A stretch of DNA of 64,000 nt from Streptomyces sedi (GCF_006335015.1 NZ_VDGT01000009.1:62001-126000), one strand, 5' to 3'; shown: positions 1 through 8,922, counted from the stretch's first letter. Numbers and translations are program-made. The notes: generated by a model not told the origin, from the letters alone.

Positions 1-508
1 GGAGGGCGGCCAGGTAGAGGGCGAGGAAGATGTCCTCGACCACGATGATGCCCAGGATGGGCTTGGTCTCCGGGCTGCCGATGCGACCGAGGTCGACCAG
101 GATCTTGGTGACGATCGCCGAGGACGAGATGCCCAGCACACCGGCGAGCACCAGCGCCTCCGAGGTGCCCCAGCCCAGCGCGAAGCCGAACGCGAGGCCG
201 GCGCCCACGTTCAGCACCAGGTAGGTGCAGCCGGCGATCACCATCTTCTTGCCGCCGGTCTTGAGGTCGTCCATGTGGAATTCGAGACCGAGGTAGAACA
301 GCAGCAGCACGAGGCCGAGCGCGGAGAGCATCTCCAGGTCGTGCGGGTCCTCCAGCAGGACGAAGCCGGGGGTGTTGGGGCCGAGCAGTATGCCGGCCAG
401 GATGAAGAGCGGAATCGTGGGCAGGCCTATCCGGCCGCCGAGGCGGGCGAGTATCGCGGCGGCGACGAAGGCGCCACCCATCGCGAGCAGGGTGTCAGCG
501 TGTCCCAT
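1..508 (-). CDS. Cation:proton antiporter (CPA2/KefB-like), N-terminal part, cut by window edge
   Basis: Reading leftward from an ATG at 508, the first 169 residues are almost entirely hydrophobic helices separated by short loops, with stretches such as IPLFILAGILLGPNTPG, LLLFYLGLEFHMDDLK and GILGISSSAIVTKILVDLG-like sequence. The L(L)FxxGLE and SSxAIVTKIL signatures are those of the CPA2 monovalent cation/proton exchanger domain, which swaps Na+ or K+ for protons across the cytoplasmic membrane. The gene is incomplete here, so a C-terminal regulatory domain cannot be judged. It diverges from the exonuclease gene across an AT-rich interval with a palindrome at 658-691. The start is preceded by a G-rich stretch that could serve as a ribosome binding site. 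Substrate ion is not predictable. Confidence 0.85.
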   Translation of the reverse strand, partial: MGHADTLLAMGGAFVAAAILARLGGRIGLPTIPLFILAGILLGPNTPGFVLLEDPHDLEMLSALGLVLLLFYLGLEFHMDDLKTGGKKMVIAGCTYLVLNVGAGLAFGFALGWGTSEALVLAGVLGISSSAIVTKILVDLGRIGSPETKPILGIIVVEDIFLALYLAAL

Positions 509-657
509 CCCGCATCACCCCCGGGGGCGGAGCGAAGCGGAAACGGGCAGGTGAGCGAGGTGAGCGGCGGGACCAGATGGGGTGCCGGGTCGGATGGGCG
601 TCGGCAAGTGAGAGTCTCCTTCTCGGCGTCCGGACGGCTCGGCAAAGTGAGCGTCAA

Positions 658-691
658 GAAATCGTTAATAATTAGCTTACCAAACGATTTC
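658..691. promoter_or_regulatory. Inverted repeat in divergent promoter region (candidate operator)
   Basis: GAAATCGTT at 658-666 is the exact reverse complement of AACGATTTC at 683-691, with a 16-bp AT-rich spacer (TTAATAATTAG core). This is the only AT-rich patch between the divergent antiporter and exonuclease genes, so it probably contains one or both promoters and a dimeric repressor site. The regulator is not identified. Confidence 0.5.
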
Positions 692-734
692 CGGCCCACC
701 AGGGGGCGAGCCGAATTTGTCGGTGGTGTACGGC

Positions 735-1673
735 ATGATCCGTGCTGTGACCACTCGCCTGATGCTGCTCGACACCGCCTCGCTGTACTTCCGCGCCTAC
801 CACGGCGTCCCCGACTCGGTCCGCGCCCCCGACGGCACCCCGGTCAACGCGGTGCGCGGACTGCTGGACTTCATCGCCCGGCTCGTCACCGACCACCGCC
901 CCGACGCCCTGGTGGCCTGCCTGGACGAGGACTGGCGCCCCGCCTGGAGGGTGGAGCTGATCCCGACCTACAAGGCCCACCGCGTCGCCGACGAGGTGCC
1001 CGAGGGGGCCGACGTCGAGGAGGTGCCCGACACCCTCAGCCCCCAGGTGCCGGTGATCCACGAGGTGCTGGACGCCGTCGGCATCCTCCGTGTCGGCGCG
1101 GCCGAACACGAGGCGGACGACGTGATCGGCACGCTCAGCCACCGCGCCGCCGGCCCGGTGGACATCGTCACCGGTGATCGCGACCTCTTCCAGCTGGTCG
1201 ACGACTCCCGGGGGGTGCGTGTTCTCTACCCCGTCCGAGGCATGGGAAATCTGGCGGCCTTCGACGAGGCCGCGCTGCGCGAGAAGTACGGCGTGGACGG
1301 CCCGCGCTACGCGGAGCTGGCGCTGCTGCGCGGCGACCCGAGCGACGGGCTCCCCGGCGTCGCCGGCATCGGCGAGAAGACGGCCGCCAAGCTGCTGGCC
1401 GCCTTCGGGGACCTGGGAGGCGTGCTGGCCGCGCTGGACGACCCCACCTCGGCCCTGACCCCCACCCAGCGTCGCCGGCTGCGCGAGGCCGCCGGCTACC
1501 TGGCCGTGGCGCCCCGCGTGGTCCGGGTGGTCACCGACCTCCCGCTGCCCGAGCGGGACGCGGCCCTCCCGACGGCCCCCGCTGACCCGGAGGCGCTGGA
1601 CGCCCTCGACCGGCGCTGGGGCCTGGGCGGCTCGCTGGCCCGCCTCCTGACGGCCCTGGAGTCCCGCGCCTGA
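735..1673 (+). CDS. 5'-3' exonuclease / flap endonuclease family protein
   Basis: About 312 residues, the size of the stand-alone 5'-3' exonuclease that corresponds to the N-terminal domain of DNA polymerase I. The N-terminus LMLLDTASLYFRAYHGVP matches the family metal-binding strand; the aspartate-rich segment EADDVIGTL is followed by VTGDRDLFQLVDD, which supplies two-metal-site acidic residues; GIGEKTAAKLLAAFGDL is the helix-three-turn-helix DNA-binding motif. Role: removal of 5' flaps and RNA primers in replication and repair. Start is uncertain: ATG 735 or GTG 747 are both plausible, and a more upstream TTG is unlikely because family members begin just before the LMLLDTAS strand. It converges on the helicase gene downstream. 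Confidence 0.88.
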   Translation: MIRAVTTRLMLLDTASLYFRAYHGVPDSVRAPDGTPVNAVRGLLDFIARLVTDHRPDALVACLDEDWRPAWRVELIPTYKAHRVADEVPEGADVEEVPDTLSPQVPVIHEVLDAVGILRVGAAEHEADDVIGTLSHRAAGPVDIVTGDRDLFQLVDDSRGVRVLYPVRGMGNLAAFDEAALREKYGVDGPRYAELALLRGDPSDGLPGVAGIGEKTAAKLLAAFGDLGGVLAALDDPTSALTPTQRRRLREAAGYLAVAPRVVRVVTDLPLPERDAALPTAPADPEALDALDRRWGLGGSLARLLTALESRA

Positions 1674-1707
1674 GCCACTCCCAGAGGGCCACGGGGAACG
1701 GCGCGAG

Positions 1708-1726
1708 CCCCACCGGCCCGGTGGGG
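1708..1726. terminator. Hairpin between convergent genes
   Basis: CCCCACCG pairs perfectly with CGGTGGGG around a 3-base loop. It sits between the stop codons of the convergent exonuclease and helicase genes and could end transcription in both directions. There is no U-tract, as is common in Streptomyces. Confidence 0.5.
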
Positions 1727-1808
1727 GCGCGGGGAACGGCGCGAGCGCCCCCACCCGGGCCGCACACGACGACCCACCGCGACGACACGGGCCGCGGGCT
1801 CCTGCCGG

Positions 1809-4625
1809 CTACCCCAGCGAGCTGTACGCGACCACGCCGCGCAGGAGCTGGTCCACCGCCTGGCGGGCCGCCTTGGCGACGCCGCTGCCGTCGGGCGCGG
1901 CGGCGGAGAGCTGCCCGAGGACGTCGATGACCTGCTTGCACCAGCGGACGAAGTCCCCCGCCGGCATCTCCGCGTCCCGCAGCACCACGTCCAGGCTCTG
2001 ACCCTGCGCCCAGCGGTAGACGGGCCAGGCGAAGCCGAGGTCCGGCTCCCGCTGCCCCACGCCGTTCACGGTGCTGATCCGGTGGCGTTCCTCCAGGGCG
2101 TCCAGCCGGCCCCAGATCCGCACCATCTCGCCCAGCGCCTGCCGGGTCCGCCCGGCGGGAACGTCGGGCGCCGGCGCGTCGTCGGCCGAGCGCGCCTCGT
2201 AGACCAGCGCGGAGACGCAGGCCGCCAGCTCGGCCGGCTCCAGCCCCTCCCACACGCCGTCCCGCAGGCACTCGCTCGCCAGCAGGTCCAACTCCCCGTA
2301 CAGCCGCGCCAGTCGGCGGCCGTGCTCGGTGACCTCGTCGCCCCGCAGGTAGTCCAGCTCGGTCAGCAGCGCGGAGACCTCGTCGAAGGTCCTGGCGATC
2401 GTGTTGGTGCGGCCCGTGATCCGCCGTTCCAGCTGCCGGGTGTCCCGCTTCAGCCGGTGGTAGCGCTCGGCCCAGCGGGCGTGGTCCTCGCGCGACTCGC
2501 AGCCGTGGCAGGGATGCGCCCTGATCTCCCGGCGCAGCCGCGCGATCTCCTGGTCGTCGGCCGCCTCCGCGCGCCCCTTGCGGTGCCGGTGCGGCTCCAC
2601 GTGCCCGGCCTTGGTGCGCAGCGCCGACGCGAGGTCGCGCCGTGACTGCGGGCTGCGCTGGTTGAACGACTTGGGGATGCGCATCCGGCCCAACGGTTCG
2701 ACCGGCACCGGGAAGTCGATCGCGCCCAGCCGCTTCACCTGCCGCTGCACGGTCAGCACCAGCGGGCGCGGCCCGTCGTGCGCGTCGAAGCCGCGGCGCC
2801 CGCCGCTGCGCCCGTCCGGCGTGCCGGGGTCGAGCACCAGCGCGAGCCCGGCGAACTTCCCGGTCGGCACGTGGATGATGTCGCCCGGCCGCAGCTTCTC
2901 CAACGCGTCCGACGCCGCCGCCCTGCGCTGCGCCACGCCCTGCCTGGCCAGCTCGTTCTCCCGCTCCTTGAGCCGCTGTCGCAGTCCCGCGTACTCGCGG
3001 AAGTCCCCCAGGTGGCAGGTCATCGCCTCCCGGTAGCCCTCAAGGCCGCTCTCGTTGCGCTGCACCTGGCGGGAGATGCCCACCACCGAGCGGTCGGCCT
3101 GGAACTGCGCGAACGACGTCTCCAGCAGCTCGCGTGAGCGCCTGCGGCCGAACTGCCCGACCAGGTTGACCGCCATGTTGTACGAGGGCTTGAACGAGGA
3201 GCGCAGCGGATATGTGCGCGCCCCCGCCAGTCCGCCGAGCGCCCCCGGGTCCATCCCGCGCTGCCACAGCACCACCGCGTGGCCCTCGACGTCGATCCCC
3301 CGCCGCCCGGCCCTGCCGGTGAGCTGGGTGTACTCGCCGGGGGTGATGTCGGCGTGCTGCTCGCCGTTCCACTTGACGAGCTTCTCCAGCACCACGGAGC
3401 GCGCCGGCATGTTGATGCCCAGCGCCAGCGTCTCGGTGGCGAAGACGGCCTTGACCAGGCCCTCGACGAACAGCTCCTCGACGATCTCCTTGAACCGGGG
3501 CAGCATCCCCGCGTGGTGGGCCGCGATGCCTCGCTCCAGGCCCTCAAGCCACTCGAAGTAGCGCAGGACGTGCAGATCCTCGTCCGGGATGTCCGCCGTG
3601 CGCCGCTCGACGATCTCCCGCACCCGGGCGCGCGAGGAGGGGTCGTTGAGCCGCAGCCCGGCGGCCAGGCACTGCTGTACGGCCGCCTCACAGCCCGCGC
3701 GGCTGAAGATGAACGTGATCGCCGGCAGCAGCCCGTCCGCGTCCAGCCGGTCGATGACCTCGACGCGGCTGGGCGTGTAGAGCCGGTTCCGCTGGCGCTT
3801 CTCCCGCTCGCGCTCGGCCGCGCGCCGCCGGTCGCGGCCATTGCGGTTGCGTTCCCGCGCGCCCCAGGAGCGGGTGTTCTCCAGTCGCGCCATCCGCACC
3901 AGGTCCGGGTTGACCTCCCGCTTGCTCCCGGACTCCGCGAACAGGTCGTAGAGCCGCCGCCCCGCCAGCACGTGCTGCCACAGCGGCACCGGCCGGTGCT
4001 CGGAGACGATCACCCGGGTGTCCCCGCGCACGGTGTCCAGCCAGTCGCCGAACTCCTCCGCGTTGGAGACCGTGGCCGACAGCGAGACCAGCGACACCGA
4101 CTCGGGGAGGTGGATGATCACCTCTTCCCAGACCGCGCCCCTGAACCGGTCGGAGAGGTAGTGCACCTCGTCCATCACCACATGGCCGAGGTTGGTCAGC
4201 GACGAGGAGTTGGCGTACAGCATGTTCCGCAGCACCTCGGTGGTCATCACGACCACCGGCGCCTCGGAGTTGACGCTGTTGTCCCCGGTCAGCAGGCCGA
4301 CCCTGTCCTCGCCGTAGCGGCGCGCCAGGTCGGCGTACTTCTGGTTGGAGAGGGCCTTGATCGGCGTCGTGTAGAAGCACTTCCGCCCCTGGCTCAGCGC
4401 CAGATGGACGGCGAACTCCCCGACGATCGTCTTGCCCGAGCCGGTGGGCGCCGCGACCAGCACGCCCTGTCCCGCCTCCAGGGCCTGACACGCCTCGATC
4501 TGGAAGTCGTCCAGCGCGAAGTCGTAGAGATCACGGAAGGGGGCGAGAGCGGTCCGCTCGTCCGCGGCCCGACGCCGCGCTTCGGCGTACCGCTCGGCGG
4601 GAGACATGTCGTCGGTCATCGTCAT
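1809..4625 (-). CDS. helY: Ski2-like DEAD/DEAH-box RNA helicase (HelY family)
   Basis: 938-residue superfamily 2 helicase. Walker A APTGSGKT lies at residues 59-66, the DEVH box at about 152-155, motif III LSATVSN near 183, and motif VI QLTGRAGRRGID in the second RecA domain. A long C-terminal extension with rRNA-processing/DSHCT character fits the Ski2/Mtr4 subgroup, which unwinds structured RNA for turnover. It is the last gene of a leftward train pafB-pafC-small membrane protein-tatA-tatC-helY; the tatC stop lies 91 bases upstream of this start. The same order around helY is known in mycobacteria. Two ATG codons two codons apart (4625 and 4619) could both start translation. Confidence 0.92.
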   Translation of the reverse strand: MTMTDDMSPAERYAEARRRAADERTALAPFRDLYDFALDDFQIEACQALEAGQGVLVAAPTGSGKTIVGEFAVHLALSQGRKCFYTTPIKALSNQKYADLARRYGEDRVGLLTGDNSVNSEAPVVVMTTEVLRNMLYANSSSLTNLGHVVMDEVHYLSDRFRGAVWEEVIIHLPESVSLVSLSATVSNAEEFGDWLDTVRGDTRVIVSEHRPVPLWQHVLAGRRLYDLFAESGSKREVNPDLVRMARLENTRSWGARERNRNGRDRRRAAEREREKRQRNRLYTPSRVEVIDRLDADGLLPAITFIFSRAGCEAAVQQCLAAGLRLNDPSSRARVREIVERRTADIPDEDLHVLRYFEWLEGLERGIAAHHAGMLPRFKEIVEELFVEGLVKAVFATETLALGINMPARSVVLEKLVKWNGEQHADITPGEYTQLTGRAGRRGIDVEGHAVVLWQRGMDPGALGGLAGARTYPLRSSFKPSYNMAVNLVGQFGRRRSRELLETSFAQFQADRSVVGISRQVQRNESGLEGYREAMTCHLGDFREYAGLRQRLKERENELARQGVAQRRAAASDALEKLRPGDIIHVPTGKFAGLALVLDPGTPDGRSGGRRGFDAHDGPRPLVLTVQRQVKRLGAIDFPVPVEPLGRMRIPKSFNQRSPQSRRDLASALRTKAGHVEPHRHRKGRAEAADDQEIARLRREIRAHPCHGCESREDHARWAERYHRLKRDTRQLERRITGRTNTIARTFDEVSALLTELDYLRGDEVTEHGRRLARLYGELDLLASECLRDGVWEGLEPAELAACVSALVYEARSADDAPAPDVPAGRTRQALGEMVRIWGRLDALEERHRISTVNGVGQREPDLGFAWPVYRWAQGQSLDVVLRDAEMPAGDFVRWCKQVIDVLGQLSAAAPDGSGVAKAARQAVDQLLRGVVAYSSLG

Positions 4626-4716
4626 CCGAGCCTACCGGCCCGCTCCGGCCCCCTCCGAGGGATTTCCCCGCGCCCCCGGGCAGGCCGCCGTCGGGGGTGC
4701 GGGGGGCGTGCGGGGG

Positions 4717-5625
4717 TCAGGTCGCGTCGTCGTCGTACCCGTTGACCCGCCGGTCGTGGTCGTCGTCCAGCCGCTGGGCCGGGCCCACCGCCTCGGGCGT
4801 CAGGTCCAGGTCGGAGGCCTCGTCGTCGGACAGCCCCGCGTTCGGGTCGCGACGCGCCCGACGGCGGTCGTTGAGCAGGGCGATGCCGCACGCCAGGAAG
4901 TACAGCCCGGTCACCGGGACCTGCAACGCGATCATCGACAGCAGGTCGGTGGGCGTGATGGCCGCGGCGAAGACCGCGATGCCCATCACCATCCAGCGCC
5001 ACCAGCTGATCATCCGTTTGCCGGTGATCACCCCGCCCAGGTTCAACAGGACCAGCAGCAGGGGCAGTTCGAAGGAGATGCCGAACGCGAGGGCCAGCCG
5101 GACGGTGATGTCCAGGACCTCCTCGACGCTCACGAAGTTCTGCGCGTCGTCGGCGCTGAAGCTCAGCATGACGGGGATCGCCCGCGGCAGCAGCCAGTAG
5201 GCGAAGTAGGTGCCCGTGAGGAAGAGCGGTACGCCGACGCCGACCACGGCCCGGCTGTACTTCTTCTCGTGCTTGTGCAGCCCGGGCGCGATGAAGGCCC
5301 AGAACTGGTAGAGCCAGACCGGCGAGGCGACGATGAGCCCGACCAGCAGCGCCACCCGCACATAGGTGCCGAACGGAACCAGCAGTCCGGTCTGCGAGAG
5401 GACGGCGCAGCGCTTGTCCTCGGCCTCGGGGTCGCCTGCGTCGCAGATCGGCACAGGCTCCGTGAGGAAGTCCATGATGTCCTTGGCGAAGAACGCCGCC
5501 ACGACCGCGACGATCACCACCGCGAGCGCGGCCTTCCCCAGCCTGTTGCGCAACTCCCGAAGATGCTCGGTGAGCGGCATCCGCCCCTCGGGGTCCCTGG
5601 GGGGTTTGCGCGCGGTCTTGAGCAC
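4717..5625 (-). CDS. tatC: Sec-independent protein translocase subunit TatC
   Basis: 302 residues, with the diagnostic TatC opening PLTEHLRELRNRL at about residue 16 that helps form the twin-arginine signal-peptide site, then six predicted membrane spans. FGISFELPLLLVLLN and AAITPTDLLSMIALQVP are characteristic TatC helices. With TatA it forms the membrane receptor and pore for folded twin-arginine proteins. The C-terminal tail after the last span is acidic and charged (about residues 245-302), longer than in enterobacterial TatC but usual for Streptomyces. The start is a GTG at 5625 preceded by GAGGA. It follows tatA by 82 bases. Confidence 0.97.
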   Translation of the reverse strand: MLKTARKPPRDPEGRMPLTEHLRELRNRLGKAALAVVIVAVVAAFFAKDIMDFLTEPVPICDAGDPEAEDKRCAVLSQTGLLVPFGTYVRVALLVGLIVASPVWLYQFWAFIAPGLHKHEKKYSRAVVGVGVPLFLTGTYFAYWLLPRAIPVMLSFSADDAQNFVSVEEVLDITVRLALAFGISFELPLLLVLLNLGGVITGKRMISWWRWMVMGIAVFAAAITPTDLLSMIALQVPVTGLYFLACGIALLNDRRRARRDPNAGLSDDEASDLDLTPEAVGPAQRLDDDHDRRVNGYDDDAT

Positions 5626-5707
5626 CCCACGTCCTCATCTCGTCGGGCAGCCGGCATCAGCCCGGCCACCGGCCCTCACTGCCAGGTCAACACCGCACGT
5701 GCGGCCG

Positions 5708-5980
5708 TCAGCCCTGGGCGCTGCCCCGGGGCTCGTCCACGGGGCGCGCCGCCTCGCTCTCGCCGGGGGCGGGCTGGATGACGCGGGGGGCGACGGCGGG
5801 CTCGGCGTCCGCGCCCTCGCCCGGCTTCTTGCCGTCCGACTTCATGGCGGTCGTCTCGCTCTTCATGATCCGCATCGACTTGCCCAGCGCCCTGGCGGTG
5901 TCCGGCAGACGCTTGGAGCCAAAGACCACAACGACGACGAGGGCGACGACGAGAAGGTGCATAGGGGAGATAGCGCCCAT
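5708..5980 (-). CDS. tatA: Sec-independent protein translocase subunit TatA
   Basis: 90 residues: a short N-terminal periplasmic tip, one membrane helix (LLVVALVVVVVFGSKRLP) with the conserved FG hinge, then an amphipathic helix (DTARALGKSMRIMKSE) and an acidic, proline-rich tail. This is the pore-forming Tat subunit. I place the start at ATG 5980 because the frame can be extended upstream only by low-quality, arginine-rich sequence, and an AGAGAGAAG ribosome binding site lies just upstream of this ATG. Located between the small membrane protein gene and tatC. Confidence 0.96.
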   Translation of the reverse strand: MGAISPMHLLVVALVVVVVFGSKRLPDTARALGKSMRIMKSETTAMKSDGKKPGEGADAEPAVAPRVIQPAPGESEAARPVDEPRGSAQG

Positions 5981-6117
5981 GTTGTGTCTTCTCTCTCTTC
6001 GGGTCTCTCTTCGAGATTCGGATCTGATGTCGGCCCTGGGAGGAATACCCTCATCGGCCACACGCTCCGCAATCTTAACGCGGGGGGGTAAACACAAAGC
6101 AATGCTTGGGCGTCGCT

Positions 6118-6357
6118 CTATTCATCCGGTGAACCACGCACGACACCCGGGGTGATCTCCCGCCCGACCTCCCCCGACCTGGCCGCCAGCGGCTCGGCGG
6201 CCCGTTCCAGCTCATCGGCGGCGCGGCCGATCCGCTCCGTTCCCTCGGCGACCGCGTGGGAGAAACGGGCCACCTCGATCCCGACCCGCACGGCGAGTAC
6301 GCCGAGCACGGCGACCCCGGCGAAGGTCAGGAAAACGAGTGCCATCGGCCAGAACAC
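6118..6357 (-). CDS. Small single-span membrane protein, function unknown
   Basis: 79 residues. Residues about 4-24 form one hydrophobic span (ALVFLTFAGVAVLGVLAVRVG), followed by a helical, charged cytoplasmic segment with alternating alanine and acidic/arginine residues that could form a short coiled coil. The start lies 3 bases after the pafC stop, so it is very probably co-translated with pafBC. tatA starts 137 bases further on. I do not recognise a named family; position between pafC and tatA is its best clue. Confidence 0.7.
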   Translation of the reverse strand: MFWPMALVFLTFAGVAVLGVLAVRVGIEVARFSHAVAEGTERIGRAADELERAAEPLAARSGEVGREITPGVVRGSPDE

Positions 6358-6360
6358 GGG

Positions 6361-7329
6361 CTATCCCAACTCCTCGTAGGCGCGCAACGCTTCCCGCGCC
6401 GCCTCGCGGGCGCTGTCGGCCAGCCGCGCGGGCGCGACGATCCGGCCGTCACCGCCGAGGCGCAGCGCGAGCCGGCGCAGCGTGATCGGGTCGGGGGTGC
6501 GCAACGCGATGCGCAGCCCGCCGTCCGGCAGCTCCTCGGCCTCGTCGTGCGCGTAGTACTCGGCGACCCAGCGTCCGCCGGGGCCGACCTCGATGACCAC
6601 CTCGGGGTCGGTGGGCGCCGGCTGCACCAGCCCCTCGCTCAGGTCGCGCGGCTCGATCGGCGGCGGGTCGGCCGGCACGTCCAGCAGCTCGATGCTGGCC
6701 ACCCGGTCCAGCCGGAAGGTGCGCCGGGCCTCCGTGCGGTGGCACCACGCCTCGACATAGGTGTGGCCGACGGCGAAGAGCCGGATCGGGTCGATCTCCC
6801 GGTCGGTCAGCTCGTCCCTGCCGGGCGAGTAGTAGCGGATGCGCAGCCGCCTGCGTTCGGCGATGGCCCTGTCCACCTCGGCGAAGACGCCGCCCTCGGA
6901 CTCGAAGGTGACCGACACCCGGGAGCTGGCCCTGGCGCTCTCCCCGGCCGCCGCCTCCAGCTTGGCGGTCAGCCGCAGCAGCGCGTCCCGGTCCCCGGCG
7001 CGCAGCCCCGGCATCGTGGCCACGGCGCGGGCGGCGACCAGCAGCGCCGTCGCCTCGTCGGCGGCGAGCCGCAGCGGCTGGCCGGTCGTGGAGCCGGTGG
7101 CCTCCGCGTTGTACCACCAGATGTGCTCGCCGTCGGTGTCGATGTCGAGCAGGTCGCCGCCCCGGAAGCTGGTGCCGCACATCGGCAGCACGCTCAGGTC
7201 AGAGATCAGCTCGTCCTCGGTGACGCCGAACGCGCGCGCCACCTCGTCGACCCGGGCGCCCGGGCGCTCCCGCAGATAGGTAACCAGCGACAGCAGTCGC
7301 CTGGTGCGGTCAATGGCGGTGGTCGCCAT
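6361..7329 (-). CDS. pafC: PafC, WYL-domain transcriptional regulator of the DNA-damage response
   Basis: 322 residues. An N-terminal winged-helix segment (TRRLLSLVTYLRERPGARVDEVARAFGV) is followed by a WYL domain around residues 150-230 (RIRYYSPGR... AVGHTYVEAWCHRTEARRTFRLDRV) and a C-terminal WCX-type extension. PafB and PafC act as a heterodimeric activator (PafBC) of most LexA-independent DNA-damage genes in mycobacteria, probably sensing single-stranded nucleic acid through the WYL domains. The start ATG 7329 lies 32 bases after the pafB stop. A longer in-frame extension upstream overlaps pafB and is arginine-rich shadow sequence, so I discard it. Confidence 0.92.
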   Translation of the reverse strand: MATTAIDRTRRLLSLVTYLRERPGARVDEVARAFGVTEDELISDLSVLPMCGTSFRGGDLLDIDTDGEHIWWYNAEATGSTTGQPLRLAADEATALLVAARAVATMPGLRAGDRDALLRLTAKLEAAAGESARASSRVSVTFESEGGVFAEVDRAIAERRRLRIRYYSPGRDELTDREIDPIRLFAVGHTYVEAWCHRTEARRTFRLDRVASIELLDVPADPPPIEPRDLSEGLVQPAPTDPEVVIEVGPGGRWVAEYYAHDEAEELPDGGLRIALRTPDPITLRRLALRLGGDGRIVAPARLADSAREAAREALRAYEELG

Positions 7330-7361
7330 GTCGTCCTCTCCCCCTCCTGCCCTCTCCGGCC

Positions 7362-8315
7362 TCAGCCCGCGGCCACCGCGCGCAACCGCTCCAGCACGTC
7401 GGCGCGCAGCTCCGCCGGCTCCAACACCAGCACGTCGGGACCGAACTCGGCCAGCCAGGCGTCGAGTCCGTGACCGTAGGGGATCTCCAGCTCGTCCCAC
7501 TCCACGCCCCGGCTCAGGAACCGGGTCGCCCTGGCGCGCAGCGGATAGCCCGCGCCGGCGCGCAGCCGGATCCGCGCCTGTGCCGTCGCGTGCTCCCCGG
7601 CGAACGCGGCCACGCCCTCGCGCACCGCGACCTGGTCGGGCACCTCGGCCGTGAACTCGCCGGACCGCGACCTGACCCGGCCCACGATCCGCGAGAGCCG
7701 GAAGACACGCTGCGCGCCCCGCCCCCGGTCGAAGCCGGCCAGGTACCAGTTCCCGTGCCAGCACTCCAGCGCCCAGGGCTCGACCTGCCTGGCCTCGGGG
7801 GTGGCCGCGTTGGACTTGCGGTAGTCGAAGGTGACCACCCGGCGGTCGCGGCAGGCGATCATCAGCGGCTCGAACGCCGCGTCCCCGGCCGGCACACGCG
7901 GCTCCAGGGCGCTGTAGTGGTCCGCTTCCGCCTCGACCATGGGAACGCCGGCGGCGCGCAGCTTCTGGAGGGCGCCGCTGGCCGCGCCGGCCAGCCTCGC
8001 CTGCTGCCAGACGCGGGCGACCAGCCCGAGCGCCGCCGCCTCGGCCGCGTCCAGGGCGACGGGCGGCAGCCGGTTCAGGTCGCGGCGGGCCAGGTAGCCC
8101 ACCTCGCCGTCCAGGCTCTCGACCGTCTCGATCACCATGCCGAGCTCGCGCAGGTCGTCCTTGTCCCGCTCGAAGGTGCGGTTGAACGCGTCCTCGGAGC
8201 TGACCTCGATGTACGCCTCGATGGAGTCGCGCAGCTCGCGCTTGCTCAACGGGCGGGCGGTGTTCAGCAGGCACAGGGCCAGGTTCATCAGCCGCTCGGC
8301 CTTGGCGATGGCCAT
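7362..8315 (-). CDS. pafB: PafB, WYL-domain transcriptional regulator, partner of PafC
   Basis: 317 residues. The N-terminal winged helix-turn-helix (KAERLMNLALCLLNTARPLSKRELRDSI) is followed by a three-helix linker and a WYL domain with the literal motif GNWYLAGFDRGRGAQRVFRLSRI at about residues 192-214. Paired with PafC immediately downstream; together they form the PafBC activator. A strong hairpin at 8425-8459 separates this gene from the FKBP gene upstream, so pafB probably has its own promoter in the 160-base interval. Start ATG 8315 matches family length. Confidence 0.93.
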   Translation of the reverse strand: MAIAKAERLMNLALCLLNTARPLSKRELRDSIEAYIEVSSEDAFNRTFERDKDDLRELGMVIETVESLDGEVGYLARRDLNRLPPVALDAAEAAALGLVARVWQQARLAGAASGALQKLRAAGVPMVEAEADHYSALEPRVPAGDAAFEPLMIACRDRRVVTFDYRKSNAATPEARQVEPWALECWHGNWYLAGFDRGRGAQRVFRLSRIVGRVRSRSGEFTAEVPDQVAVREGVAAFAGEHATAQARIRLRAGAGYPLRARATRFLSRGVEWDELEIPYGHGLDAWLAEFGPDVLVLEPAELRADVLERLRAVAAG

Positions 8316-8424
8316 CGCCCCGCCCCCTTCCGTTGGTCCGTTCCGATGTCCTCGGCGGGTGTCCCCGCCGGACCGGCGTGTGCGTCAACCGGCCCGTGCG
8401 GCAGGGGCGTTCGCCACGGACGCG

Positions 8425-8459
8425 CGTGGGCCCACCCCCGCTGAGGGGATGGGCCCACG
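8425..8459 (-). terminator. Strong hairpin downstream of FKBP gene
   Basis: CGTGGGCCCA at 8425-8434 pairs exactly with TGGGCCCACG at 8450-8459; CCCC and GGGG inside extend the stem. It lies 17 bases past the stop of the leftward FKBP gene and before pafB. Confidence 0.7.
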
Positions 8460-8475
8460 GTACCGCCTGCCTCGA

Positions 8476-8847
8476 TCAGACCGAGACCAGGTCGCAGACG
8501 AAGATCAGCGTCTCGCCCGGCTTGATGCGCCCGCCGGCCCCGGCGTCGCCGTAGGCCAGGTGCGGCGGGATGGTGAGCTGCCGGCGACCGCCGACCCGCA
8601 TCCCCTGCACGCCCCGGTCCCAGCCGGTGATGACCTGACCGGCGCCGAGCTGGAAGACCAGCGGACGGCCGCGGTTCCAGCTGGCGTCGAACTCCTCGCC
8701 GCTGCTGAAGGCCACGCCCACGTAGTGGACGGAGACCTGGGCGCCGGCCTCGGCGACCGGTCCGTCCCCCACCCAGAGGTCCTTGATCTCAAGGTCCGCC
8801 GGCGGCTCGCCACCCGGGAAGTCAACCTCGGGCTTCTCGTTGTTCAC
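8476..8847 (-). CDS. FKBP-type peptidyl-prolyl cis-trans isomerase, cytosolic
   Basis: 123 residues forming a single FKBP12-like domain. Family residues are visible: VSVHYVGVAFSSGEEFDASWNRGRPLVFQLG, GWDRGVQGMRVGGRRQLTIPP, LAYGDAG and LIFVCDLVSV. No signal peptide, so it acts in the cytoplasm to speed proline isomerisation during folding. The start is a GTG (8847) preceded by GGAGTGG. It is followed by its own terminator and preceded by a second FKBP gene encoding a lipoprotein, a pair also seen in other Streptomyces. Confidence 0.94.
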   Translation of the reverse strand: MNNEKPEVDFPGGEPPADLEIKDLWVGDGPVAEAGAQVSVHYVGVAFSSGEEFDASWNRGRPLVFQLGAGQVITGWDRGVQGMRVGGRRQLTIPPHLAYGDAGAGGRIKPGETLIFVCDLVSV

Positions 8848-8922
8848 CGAAAACCACTCCTACGAAGGATTGCTACCTGCGTCGCCTGTTGACGCGAGGG
8901 GCGCCCGAGGCGTTGATCAACC

